Assembly: GCA_900557405.1 (NCBI GenBank)
Contig: USSF01000023.1
Coordinates: 1-31,273 of the forward strand
Origin: an uncultured Prevotella sp.
GTDB taxonomy: Bacteria > Bacteroidota > Bacteroidia > Bacteroidales > Bacteroidaceae
DNA: 31,273 nucleotides
Reading direction: 5' to 3'
A program made the position numbers and the translations under genes. Shown here in pieces: positions 23,420-31,273 of the stretch; positions within the stretch are counted from its first letter, which is position 1; the number at the start of each line of letters is the position of its first letter. Under the pieces are notes generated by a model. That model was not told the DNA's origin. It did not search any database and worked only from the letters and a program-made list of their open reading frames with translations.

Positions 23420-24721
23420 TTAGTCCAGAGCCTTCACGTGTTGTTCTATTCTCTTGAGTCTGTTTGTGTAATACTCCTTCATGGCGCTCCATTTATAGTA
23501 TGGCCATGAATCGGTTGTTACAGGGATGTGGGCTTCCTTTTCGTTGTGCATTACCTTCACGAGTATGTCGCCCTTGTTGTTTCTGAAGAAAACGAGCTGC
23601 ACGTTGGATGCCATTGGGGTGGCCTTAAAGTCGGCCCAATGCTTGTAGACCTCTTCAGGCTTCCTCACGGCCACGTCGAATCCGTCAATCTGCATGAGAG
23701 CAAGGAGCGGGATAACATTGCCGTCGTGTCCGAATCTCAGGTCGGCGGCGATGGAGTTGTCCTTGATGGCCTTTTCAGCACACTCTATGATGTTCTCCAC
23801 GAGGGTTGAAGCGTTGGCCATAACCAGTTCGTCGCTCATCGCAGGGTTGGCATTGCCGATATAGAACCGGTAATTTACACACTGCCACAGGTCGAACAGT
23901 TCCTGGGCCGTAAACACGTCGTAGAATGACAGTTTTGTCTCGATGTCCTGCATGTCCACAGCAATCCAATAGAACGCCCACATTAGTTTCTCCGGATTTA
24001 CCTCGCAGCGGATGAAGTCCTTGTCGCTGAATAGCGAGCTTACCATACGTCCCGGATTTACGTGCTCGGCTTCAAACTTTCTGTATTCCTCCACCCAAGG
24101 GCCTGTCTCGCCGTGGGTGAATTTGTTTGATTTGTCTGTGTGGTAGTTCAGATAAGACATGTTCTTTTGGTTCATCTCGTATTTGATGTCGAGATTGGGG
24201 AACTTTCCCTTCAGCCCGTCGCAGAAAGCCGCCATGCTCATTGCGCAGCGGTAGACCACAGTGGAGCGTGCTTCGGCGCGTTTCTCTCCCTTGAAGACAT
24301 CGGGGAAATTCTTTGCCATTCTCTCGGCAATCCCCTTATGCTGGCGTGCGCCGAGCGGTGTCAGGTCACCGCCGCGCCCTTCGGTTTCCTCGAATGTGAT
24401 GCGAAGCCTCTTCAATACATCCTTTCCGAAGTCGGTCAGACATCCTCTCTTCTGTGCCTTTTCGAGCAGGTTGATGGTGAGTTCGAAGTCTTCGTCTCCC
24501 AGCAGATAGCGCGAACCATGGCGGCTGTAGTGACTGATGTAGAAGGGCTTGTAGCCTTTAGGGGCAGGTGTCTGCTTGCTTGTCACTTCGGGGTATGCGA
24601 GATAAACGCCGCCCGCCTTGTTCAGGTCTGCACTGATTTCCTCAAACGAGGTCTGTGCCATTGATGCGCTTGCAAACAGCACCATAGATGCTGAAAGAGC
24701 AATGTTCTTGAATGAAATCAT
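23420..24721 (-). CDS. Secreted histidine acid phosphatase (clade 2, phytase/MINPP-like)
   Basis: I chose the ATG at 24721 (433 aa), which gives a signal peptide ending near ASAMA-Q (22/23); the frame extends further upstream through a hairpin and is unlikely to be used. The phosphohistidine loop is SRHGSR (66-71) with His68 as nucleophile, and the proton donor region is GHDGNVIPL (331-339; His332/Asp333). This marks clade-2 histidine phosphatases (acid phosphatases, phytases, glucose-1-phosphatases, MINPP). HD rather than HAE argues for the acid-phosphatase/phytase branch over MINPP. It would act in the periplasm or at the surface. It follows SusD on the same strand, so it probably removes phosphate from what SusCD captures. 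The exact substrate is not determined by sequence. Confidence 0.85.
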   Translation of the reverse strand: MISFKNIALSASMVLFASASMAQTSFEEISADLNKAGGVYLAYPEVTSKQTPAPKGYKPFYISHYSRHGSRYLLGDEDFELTINLLEKAQKRGCLTDFGKDVLKRLRITFEETEGRGGDLTPLGARQHKGIAERMAKNFPDVFKGEKRAEARSTVVYRCAMSMAAFCDGLKGKFPNLDIKYEMNQKNMSYLNYHTDKSNKFTHGETGPWVEEYRKFEAEHVNPGRMVSSLFSDKDFIRCEVNPEKLMWAFYWIAVDMQDIETKLSFYDVFTAQELFDLWQCVNYRFYIGNANPAMSDELVMANASTLVENIIECAEKAIKDNSIAADLRFGHDGNVIPLLALMQIDGFDVAVRKPEEVYKHWADFKATPMASNVQLVFFRNNKGDILVKVMHNEKEAHIPVTTDSWPYYKWSAMKEYYTNRLKRIEQHVKALD

Positions 24722-24750
24722 ATTTTCTGATAGTTCTTTGGAGGTTTTAA

Positions 24751-24781
24751 AGTTCCGCAAGCTTCTGGAACTTGCGGAACT
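24751..24781 (-). terminator. Hairpin between SusD and phosphatase genes (attenuator or mRNA-stability element)
   Basis: AGTTCCGCAAG (24751-24761) pairs perfectly over 11 bp with CTTGCGGAACT (24771-24781). On - the 3' arm is followed only by TTTAAAA, so termination would be partial. Intercistronic hairpins of this kind often set different levels of susCD and downstream genes. Confidence 0.6.
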
Positions 24782-24807
24782 CATATCGGTTTTGTATGTA
24801 GTGGAGT

Positions 24808-26502
24808 TTATTTCTTCACGTATCCGTCATTCTGAACGAGGTTCGGCATGTTGGAGAACTCTGTGGCAGGAATAGGGAATAGTTTCAGGTGGCCAGGCAC
24901 GTCGGAACCTTCGCGTACTCCGTTCTTCCAGTCCCAGTTGCGACCGGATGTGAACTTGCCGAAGCGTATGAGGTCTGTGCGGCGAATAAGCTCAGAAGCA
25001 AACTCGCGCTGGCGTTCGTCGAGGATGAAGTCGAGGTTGAGCTGCTCGGCAGTGATGTCGCCAGATACGTCTGAGCGGACACCGGCCTTGGCATATTTGC
25101 CTGACATATATGCACGCTCGCGGATTTCGTTCACATATCCCAGAGCCTCCTCCTTTGTGCCTTGTGCGCCTCTCAGTATTGCCTCGGCGGCGATGAGATA
25201 AGCCTCGGCTGTGCGGAACAGCGGGAAGTCGATTGATGAATATGCGTCGCCCTGTGCAGGTATGGTGTTGTCCTGGTTCACGTTGCGCCATTTGATATAT
25301 CCGTAGCCGCAGGTGTAGGTGCTTGTCATGTTGTTCTGCTCATCCCATGTTTCCTTTCTCTGGTTAGGCAGGGCTGTCATGAATTGTGCACGCTTGTCCT
25401 TCTTCTGGTTGCCCCAAGTGTCGTTCTTGTCGAAAGTCACGTCGTCAGCGTCGAAGGCATCCACGAGGGTGGTCTTTGAGCGCACGTTGCCCCATCCGCG
25501 TGAACCGATACCGGTGGTGTAAAGCTCGTTCATCGGACCGTTCACGAATGCCTTTGTGTAGAAGTTCGTTCCGGCAGAGCTTTGTGCCTTGAGTCCGTCC
25601 TGTACGAGCGGCCATATAATCTCCTTACACTTGTCGTTGTCGGCGAGGAAGATTGTGCGGTAGTCGGGGGCCAGCGGGTAGTGGCCGTCGTTGATTACCT
25701 TCTTTGCATACATCAGAGCGTCGTTGTAGCGGTTTTCGCCGATCCATGTCTCTGCGTTCAGATACATTCTTGAGAGCAGGAACCATGCTGCAACCTGGTC
25801 GATGCGTCCGTATACGTTGGTTCCAGGAGCCTTGAGGTCAGCGTCGATAGCCTTCAGTTCGCTCTCGGCGAAATCGAAGATTTGCTTGCGTGTCCACTGC
25901 ACCGGAATGTCCTTCACGCCAGTGTTCTCGTCGATGTAAGGCACGTTGCCGAAGAGGTCGCATAGCATGGAATAGCAGTATGCACGGATGAAGCGTGCCT
26001 CGGCGCGGTAGCTCGCACATTCTCCGCCGAGCTGGTCCCAAAGTCCGCGGCTCTTCAGCTTGCTTTCGGTGCATTCGCGCAGCATTTCATTACAGTAGGC
26101 GATAGACATGTAGAGGCGCTGGTATGTCCAGCGGATAACGGATGCGTTGGATTCGTCCCACTGCAGGTTGAGGCACTTGCGCAGACCGTTTGATGATGAC
26201 GGCATGATGAAGTTGTCGGTAGGCAGCTCCTGCAGGTAGAACATCAGTCGCACGTAGCTCGAGTAGCCCTCGTTTGCTCCCTCAAGGTCGCCGTCGCCAC
26301 CATCGCCGCCCTTCTGTCCGGTGAGGATGAGCGAGCTGTAGCATTTGGCGAGCACTCCGGTGTATCCGTCGGCAGTCTGGTAAACCTTCTCGCCAACGAG
26401 CTGATTGTCATCGAGCGGCATGGTGTCCAGGTCGCTGAAACATGATGTGAACAGGCATCCGATGACGCCGAATATCATGGATTTCAATATATTCTTTTTC
26501 AT
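24808..26502 (-). CDS. SusD/RagB-family nutrient-binding outer-membrane lipoprotein
   Basis: This 564-aa surface lipoprotein caps its SusC partner and binds the ligand. The signal peptide ends in the lipobox LFTSC (Cys21). The N-terminal TPR-like SusD core is recognisable in DLDTMPLDDNQ, YQTADGYTGVLAKCYSSL, ARFIRAYCYSMLCDLFGNVPY and AAWFLLSRMYLNAE. The C-terminal RagB/SusD region includes FPLFRTAEAYLIAAEA, VNEIRERAY and ILDERQREFASE. It lies 20 bp after SusC, so the pair is co-translated in the usual order. No carbohydrate-active enzyme is nearby; the following gene is a phosphatase. Confidence 0.96.
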   Translation of the reverse strand: MKKNILKSMIFGVIGCLFTSCFSDLDTMPLDDNQLVGEKVYQTADGYTGVLAKCYSSLILTGQKGGDGGDGDLEGANEGYSSYVRLMFYLQELPTDNFIMPSSSNGLRKCLNLQWDESNASVIRWTYQRLYMSIAYCNEMLRECTESKLKSRGLWDQLGGECASYRAEARFIRAYCYSMLCDLFGNVPYIDENTGVKDIPVQWTRKQIFDFAESELKAIDADLKAPGTNVYGRIDQVAAWFLLSRMYLNAETWIGENRYNDALMYAKKVINDGHYPLAPDYRTIFLADNDKCKEIIWPLVQDGLKAQSSAGTNFYTKAFVNGPMNELYTTGIGSRGWGNVRSKTTLVDAFDADDVTFDKNDTWGNQKKDKRAQFMTALPNQRKETWDEQNNMTSTYTCGYGYIKWRNVNQDNTIPAQGDAYSSIDFPLFRTAEAYLIAAEAILRGAQGTKEEALGYVNEIRERAYMSGKYAKAGVRSDVSGDITAEQLNLDFILDERQREFASELIRRTDLIRFGKFTSGRNWDWKNGVREGSDVPGHLKLFPIPATEFSNMPNLVQNDGYVKK

Positions 26503-26522
26503 TTTGTATATTCTTTTGTTTG

Positions 26523-29500
26523 TTAGAAGTTAAGGTTTGCTGTGATAGAGAATGTGCGTGGACGTGGGTATACGTTGCGGTCGATACCATTGTAAATCTC
26601 CGGATCAAGACCAGAATAGCCCGTAATCACGCATACGTTCTGCACTGCTGCCGAGAGTCTCAGACTGCTTGAACTGTTCCAAAGCTTCGGGAATGTGTAT
26701 CCCAGTGTGATGTTGTCGATGCGGAAGAAGTCTCCCTTCTCCAAGAAGTGGTCCGTATAGAGCTGCTGCTGCTGGAATCCGTTGTCTGCAGTATACTTCA
26801 AGATGTTCGAGAAGTTGCCTTGGTCGCTGTATACCTGCTGCTGGTACTGGTCGGCCTTCACGTAGTTGTATATGTAGTTGCCGAACGAGCCGTGGCCCGT
26901 GATGCCCAGCTCCCAGTTCTTGTATGTGAACTGAGTGTTGAAGCCAAGGTATGACTTAGGCAGAGCGCAGCGGCTTGCAGATCTTGTCTCCTTGGTGTCG
27001 ATGCTTCCGTCTGGCTGTACATACTTTCCTTCCATCGGCTTGCCGTTCTCGTCGTATGCCTGCTTTGCCAGATAGAATGTGTATGGGCGCTTGCCCACCA
27101 TGAAGCACTCCACGAACTTTCCTGTGCCGGAAATGGCACCTGTCTCCACGAATGAACCTTCTGTATCCACTGTGTTCAGCTTCGTGATCTTAGAGTCATT
27201 CCATGTGTAGTTCAGGCCAACACTCCAAGAGAAGTCCTTGGTCTGCACCGGTACGGCGTTGATAGAGAACTCCACACCCTTGTTGTCCATCTCGCCGATG
27301 TTCGTCGTGAGCACGGCAGAGTAGTTCACACCCGAGATAACCGGGATAGTGTTGAGCAAGTCCTTGGTGTGGCGCTTGTAAACGTCGATAGTACCGTAGA
27401 TGCGGTTGTTAAGGAATCCGTAGTCGAGTCCGGCGTTCCAAGTTTCCGTTGTCTCCCACTTGATGTCGCGGTCGTAGCCGTTCGGACGGTATGTGTTATA
27501 CCATTTGTCGCCGAAGAGATAGCTTGACTCGGGGTAAGAAACAGAGAATGTAGTCATATAAGGATAGTCGTTGATGATATCCTGTTGTCCTGTCTGTCCG
27601 TAGCTCAGACGCAGTTTCAGGTTTGTGAGCACCTTGTTGTCCTTCAGGAATTTCTCCTCAGAAATCTTCCATCCCAGAGCCACTGACGGGAAGTAGCCGT
27701 ATCTGTTGCCCTTGGCGAAGCGTGACGAAGCGTCGGAACGCAGAGTTGCCGTAACCATATACTTGTTGTCGTATGTATAGTTGAGGCGTCCGTAGAGCGA
27801 GAGCAGGTAATACTCTGACTTGGCGTGCTTTGGCGAGAACAGTTCCGTTCCCTCCGGAGAGAGGGTCGTCTCATTGTATTTCTTCCAGAAGTGCTGCCAT
27901 CCGTAACCGGCCATCGCGCTGAAGTCGTGCTTCTCGGCGAAGGTGTGCTGATAGTTGGCATAGAGGTCGAGCAGGGTATTTGTCTTATACTGCTTTGAGT
28001 TGAAGTCGAGACCCGTACCGTCTTTCTTGTTCTCGGTATACATCATTCCGGCGAACTGCGGAACGTCCTTGCTGTATTTGCTCTCCAATACGTCGTATCC
28101 CATATTCATGTTGAACTGCAGGTCCTCGAATCCGTGAACCTTATAGTTCACCGACACGTTGCCGATAGAGCGGTAGAGCTTGTTGTTCATATCCTGCAGA
28201 TTGAGCTGGGCCACAGGGTTGTCGGTCTGTATGGCCATCGGCGAGTTGCCGTTCATCCAGATGAAGTAACCCAGTCCCGGGTCTGTGGAGGCCGTTGTGC
28301 TGCCTGTGCGTACTGGCCTTGTAGGGTCGTATGAGAGGGCATTGCCGACAACCGACTCGTCAACGCGCACGTTGTCCTCCATTGATGCCTTCAGATTCAC
28401 GTTCAACGAGAGGTGGTCCTTGAGGAATTTCGGAGAGATACCGCCGTCGAAGGTGTAGCGCTTGTAGCTGTTAGTCTTGATGATACCGCTCTGGTTCGTG
28501 TATCCAAGAGAAACTCTCACAGGAGCTTTCTTGTTGATATTGCCCGACATGGAGATGTTGTGGTCCATACCGAAAGCTGTGCGGTAGATTTCATCCTGCC
28601 AGTCCGTGTTGTACTCGCCCAGCACGGCGTTGCTCGGAACACCGCTCACTGTAGGCACGAATGCTCGGAACTCGTCGGCGCTCAACACCTTCAGACGCTT
28701 GGCAGTAGAGCCTACGGAGAAGTTTGCCGTGTAGTTGAACTTCGGCGCTCCCTTAGTTCCCTTCTTGGTCGTAATCACGATTACACCGTTTGAAGCGCGC
28801 GAACCGTAGATGGCCGTAGCCGAAGCGTCCTTCAATACGGTGAAGGTCTCGATGTCGTTAGGGTTGATACCTCCGATGAGGTTGCTTCCGCCCTCGATTG
28901 AAGAGTTGTCCACCGGCACTCCGTCGATTACAATCAGCGGGTCGTTTGAAGCCGAAAGCGATGCGCCCGAGCGGATACGGATAGTGGAACCGGAACCCGG
29001 AGCTCCCGAGCTTGAAACCACGTTCACACCGGCAACCTTACCCACGAGGGCGTCCTGTGCGCTCGACTGTGCTCCCTTGTTGAACTCATCGGGCTTGATG
29101 GCTGATACGGAACCGGTCAGGTCGTTCTTCTTCACCGTGCCGTAGCCGATAACCACTACGTCGTCCAGCTGCTTGTTGTCCGGCACCATCTTTATCTTCA
29201 TGCTACCGTTGCCGATAGCAATGTCCTTCTCCTCATAGCCGATGTAGCTCACGTGGAGAGCCTTTACGTTCTCCGGCACGTCGGTGAGCACGAAGTTTCC
29301 GTCGAAGTCCGTTATCGCTCCGCCCTGCATTCCGTTGGCAGTGATGGTGACGCCGATCAGCGGTTCGCCGTTCTCGTCGATGATTTGTCCTGTAACCTTC
29401 CGCGGTGTGTTTTTTGTTTGTTTCGTGCCATTACTGACCGGCTTCACTCCGTTGTGCTTGCCTTTGGTAATGATGATGTTCTTTCCCTCGATTTTGTAGT

Positions 29501-29759
29501 CGATACCCTTCTGTCCCTTGAGTATCTGCTCCACAACAGAGGAGAGGTCTTCGTTTGTGGCAGAAACCGAAACCGTCTTCTGGGTGTTGATGTCTGTCGA
29601 TGAGAAGACGAATGAATAGCCGGTCTGCTGTTTCAGTTGATTAATGGCCTGCTTCACTGTCGCATTGCTGATTTTCAGAGTTACCTGCTGTGCTGACATC
29701 GGAGCATTCATGCACAACAAGGCTGAGGCGACAAAAATGGCCTTTCTGTAATTGTTCAT
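26523..29759 (-). CDS. SusC/RagA-family TonB-linked transporter with N-terminal STN domain
   Basis: This 1078-aa outer-membrane importer has a signal peptide (1-23). An STN (secretin/TonB short N-terminal) signalling domain follows at about 24-97 (VTLKISNATVKQAINQLKQ...KNIIITKG). The carboxypeptidase-D-like domain is at about 118-205 (VTGQIIDENGEPLIGVTI...DFDGNFVL) and the SusC signature is DDVVVIGYGTVKK. The plug includes IRIRSGASLSASNDPLIVIDGVPVD and ASNGVIVITTKKG. A 22-strand barrel ends ITANLNF. The STN domain is the part of FecA-like transducers that talks to a FecR anti-sigma factor; such a gene lies 149 bp upstream. SusD follows. Import of an organic phosphate is inferred from the phosphatase neighbour. 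Confidence 0.96.
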   Translation of the reverse strand: MNNYRKAIFVASALLCMNAPMSAQQVTLKISNATVKQAINQLKQQTGYSFVFSSTDINTQKTVSVSATNEDLSSVVEQILKGQKGIDYKIEGKNIIITKGKHNGVKPVSNGTKQTKNTPRKVTGQIIDENGEPLIGVTITANGMQGGAITDFDGNFVLTDVPENVKALHVSYIGYEEKDIAIGNGSMKIKMVPDNKQLDDVVVIGYGTVKKNDLTGSVSAIKPDEFNKGAQSSAQDALVGKVAGVNVVSSSGAPGSGSTIRIRSGASLSASNDPLIVIDGVPVDNSSIEGGSNLIGGINPNDIETFTVLKDASATAIYGSRASNGVIVITTKKGTKGAPKFNYTANFSVGSTAKRLKVLSADEFRAFVPTVSGVPSNAVLGEYNTDWQDEIYRTAFGMDHNISMSGNINKKAPVRVSLGYTNQSGIIKTNSYKRYTFDGGISPKFLKDHLSLNVNLKASMEDNVRVDESVVGNALSYDPTRPVRTGSTTASTDPGLGYFIWMNGNSPMAIQTDNPVAQLNLQDMNNKLYRSIGNVSVNYKVHGFEDLQFNMNMGYDVLESKYSKDVPQFAGMMYTENKKDGTGLDFNSKQYKTNTLLDLYANYQHTFAEKHDFSAMAGYGWQHFWKKYNETTLSPEGTELFSPKHAKSEYYLLSLYGRLNYTYDNKYMVTATLRSDASSRFAKGNRYGYFPSVALGWKISEEKFLKDNKVLTNLKLRLSYGQTGQQDIINDYPYMTTFSVSYPESSYLFGDKWYNTYRPNGYDRDIKWETTETWNAGLDYGFLNNRIYGTIDVYKRHTKDLLNTIPVISGVNYSAVLTTNIGEMDNKGVEFSINAVPVQTKDFSWSVGLNYTWNDSKITKLNTVDTEGSFVETGAISGTGKFVECFMVGKRPYTFYLAKQAYDENGKPMEGKYVQPDGSIDTKETRSASRCALPKSYLGFNTQFTYKNWELGITGHGSFGNYIYNYVKADQYQQQVYSDQGNFSNILKYTADNGFQQQQLYTDHFLEKGDFFRIDNITLGYTFPKLWNSSSSLRLSAAVQNVCVITGYSGLDPEIYNGIDRNVYPRPRTFSITANLNF

Positions 29760-29807
29760 AATAAGTGATGTTATTAGGTTTTGATTATAAATATTATCAT
29801 AGGTCTG

Positions 29808-29820
29808 GTCCTTTGCGGAC
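29808..29820 (-). other. Small hairpin in the susC leader
   Basis: GTCC (29808-29811) and GGAC (29817-29820) can pair across a 5-nt loop in the 149-bp fecR-susC spacer, about 50 nt before the susC ATG. I find no TAnnTTTG promoter in this spacer, which would fit transcription from an ECF-sigma promoter or from fecR. Confidence 0.25.
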
Positions 29821-29908
29821 TTTTCTTCTGCTTCCGTCTTTATATTCTTATTATCTGTTCATAGGTAATGTGGAATTTGCTGATAGATGGTTGCAGATAT
29901 GTTGTTTT

Positions 29909-30940
29909 CTAATATATGTAATAATTGTTCTGGCTGATGCGCCTGTAGCTCATCCGGTGTGTCTCCGCCATTGTGGAGAGTACCTCCTCGACGTTCATGC
30001 CCGAGGTGCTGAACGACATGTAGAACCGCTTGTTTTTCAGTCCGTCGGCCACCTTTATCTTCACGTCGTATGTTCGCTCCAGTGTCTGCGCAATCTGCTC
30101 CATCGGAATCTCGTCGAACGACAGTTCGCCGCGTGTCCATGCGTCCGAATGGCTGGCGTCTATATTCTGTTTCGTCATCTGGCCGTTTCTCGTGTCGACC
30201 ATAGCGCGCTCATCGGGTCTCATGTCCATGTGTCTGCCTGTCTTTCTGCTCATCAGGTCCACGTGTCCGCGCATCAGCTCCACCGTGAGACTCTTGTCGT
30301 TGGGATATTCGCGGTATGTGAATTTTGTTCCGAGAACGGTGAGGCTTGCTGATTTTGAGTTTACGGTAAACGGCAGGTCTTCGTTTTTCGTCACATCGAA
30401 ACAAGCCTCACCTGTCAAATCTATTTCTCGGTTGTCCACTCCAAACGCTTGGGAGTAAACCAGTTTTGAATTTGCGTTCAACCATACCTTCGTTCCGTCG
30501 GGCAGTGTCATCTGCGTCTTCGAACCGCGCGGTGTGGCTATTGTTATGTCGGCAATCTGGCTGTACAGGCTCTCCTTGGCAAACTTGTAGCCCGTCCATG
30601 GCAGGGCGAACGCCATGACAACGGCGGCCGCAGCTGCGACGATGCGCCATCTCCGGTATATTGCGAGGTGCTTCCTCGTGGTGGGCTTCTTCTCGCTGCC
30701 GGCGGCGGATTCCGTGCGCAGTCTGAATCTGCTGTATGCTTTGTCCTTGTCGAAGTCAACGCGTGATACGTTTGCCTCCACGTAGAATGCGCCTTCCAGC
30801 TTCTTGCGGATATAGCTGCAGCTTTCCTCGCTCTCCAGTGCCTTACGCTTCAGCTCTTCTATAGCCTCCATGTCCTGCCTGTCTGCGAGGTAACGCTCAA
30901 TCATTGCGTCGATGTCTCTATGTATGTTGTCATTGTTCAT
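29909..30940 (-). CDS. FecR-family anti-sigma factor
   Basis: This 343-aa inner-membrane regulator of the FecR/FpvR group spans the membrane once and passes the signal from an STN-type receptor to an ECF sigma factor. The cytoplasmic N-terminus (about 1-95; MIERYLADRQDMEAIEELKR) would hold sigma. One membrane helix lies at about 98-115 (RIVAAAAAVVMAFALPW). The periplasmic FecR domain follows at about 130-235 (ATPRGSKTQMTLPDGTKVWLNANS...GEACFDVT...VLGTKFTYREYPND) and a C-terminal DUF4974-like domain at about 270-341 (LSFDEIPMEQIAQTLERTYDVKI). Its target should control the susCD-phosphatase operon downstream. The sigma gene is usually immediately upstream, but no intact one is seen in the remaining 333 bp. 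Confidence 0.93.
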   Translation of the reverse strand: MNNDNIHRDIDAMIERYLADRQDMEAIEELKRKALESEESCSYIRKKLEGAFYVEANVSRVDFDKDKAYSRFRLRTESAAGSEKKPTTRKHLAIYRRWRIVAAAAAVVMAFALPWTGYKFAKESLYSQIADITIATPRGSKTQMTLPDGTKVWLNANSKLVYSQAFGVDNREIDLTGEACFDVTKNEDLPFTVNSKSASLTVLGTKFTYREYPNDKSLTVELMRGHVDLMSRKTGRHMDMRPDERAMVDTRNGQMTKQNIDASHSDAWTRGELSFDEIPMEQIAQTLERTYDVKIKVADGLKNKRFYMSFSTSGMNVEEVLSTMAETHRMSYRRISQNNYYIY

Positions 30941-31273
30941 TTTTCTCAGTATTCTATTGATATGACAATCATAAAAGGAAATGGGGTAGTGGAAAACTGA
31001 TTTTTTTTTTAAAAAGTTGTTTTTCCCGTTTTCCGTATGGCTTTTCTATGATTGTGTGTCCTTTTGGGTTTAACGAAAGAACCTCCTGGCTTCGTCACCG
31101 TGCCGCCAATAATTCCTCATCAGATATTCGTTGTTGCACACAACTCGGTGTCGTCTCATGCAAAGATAAGATATCCCATAGCCTCCGGCGGCGAATTCTC
31201 TCCATTCAAGTAATTATATTATCCTTAATTCCGCAACACTATAGTTTAACATTATTTATAAGTGCCTGAGCAA
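30941..31273 (-). other. 333-bp region upstream of fecR with nested inverted repeats
   Basis: ACAATCATA (30965-30973) is repeated inverted as TATGATTGT (31047-31055). Inside, GGAAAAC (30991-30997) faces GTTTTCC (31028-31034) around a T10A5 tract. Further upstream a TATCTTTG -7-like box lies at 31161-31168 on -, but without a clear -33 element. No open frame over about 36 codons is seen on -, so an intact ECF sigma gene is absent from this part. Confidence 0.5.

Noticed and set aside
24722..24784. Upstream start for the histidine phosphatase at 24784
   Set aside because: It reads through a perfect hairpin and places 21 polar residues before a clear signal peptide.
31048..31269. 73-codon open frame on + at the right edge
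   Set aside because: It has no domain and no promoter, and its composition is that of AT-rich spacer containing inverted repeats.

Overview
The window reads as chromosomal DNA of a Bacteroidales bacterium, most likely Prevotella or Segatella. The grounds are SusC/SusD and FecR families, promoters of the Bacteroidetes type (TTTG about 19-20 nt from TAnnTTTG) in front of several genes, no convincing Shine-Dalgarno sequences, a split P-protein glycine cleavage system, and secreted proteins with the Prevotella-style 'xxGQRV...KGI' C-terminal tail. I saw no tRNA, rRNA, CRISPR array or complete insertion sequence.

Positions 1-8300: a 5'-truncated pectate lyase lies against the left edge, beside a leftward promoter and a perfect 8-bp-arm palindrome, which looks like an insertion or rearrangement junction. 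It is followed by a secreted Ig-like/jelly-roll protein, a 2-keto-3-deoxygluconate kinase (the expected intracellular end of pectin breakdown), a MATE transporter and a Cof-type HAD phosphatase, all on +. On the - strand, trpF and trpG overlap by ATGA. TrpF carries an unusual inserted segment. Upstream of trpF is a good promoter and two tandem palindromes that look like operators.

Positions 8700-16650 (+): lplA, gcvT, gcvH, gcvPA, gcvPB and lpdA form a complete glycine cleavage and lipoylation unit, ending in a strong terminator. An intergenic segment between gcvH and gcvPA can fold into a roughly 80-nt structure closed by a 20-position helix. A TPR protein follows, starting only 9 nt after the terminator T-tract and ending before another elaborate hairpin.

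Positions 16700-23200 (-): metA (with the acetyl-CoA-specifying Glu111), a U32 peptidase-family protein, a lipoprotein-like membrane protein with a C-terminal zinc ribbon, and a TonB-dependent receptor of the non-SusC type.

Positions 23400-31273 (-): a FecR anti-sigma factor, a SusC with an N-terminal STN signalling domain, a SusD lipoprotein and a secreted histidine acid phosphatase. The only enzyme beside this SusCD pair is a phosphatase and no glycoside hydrolase is seen, so I infer an outer-membrane uptake system for a phosphorylated nutrient such as inositol phosphates or a sugar phosphate. No intact ECF sigma factor is visible in the 333 bp upstream of fecR. That segment instead holds nested inverted repeats.
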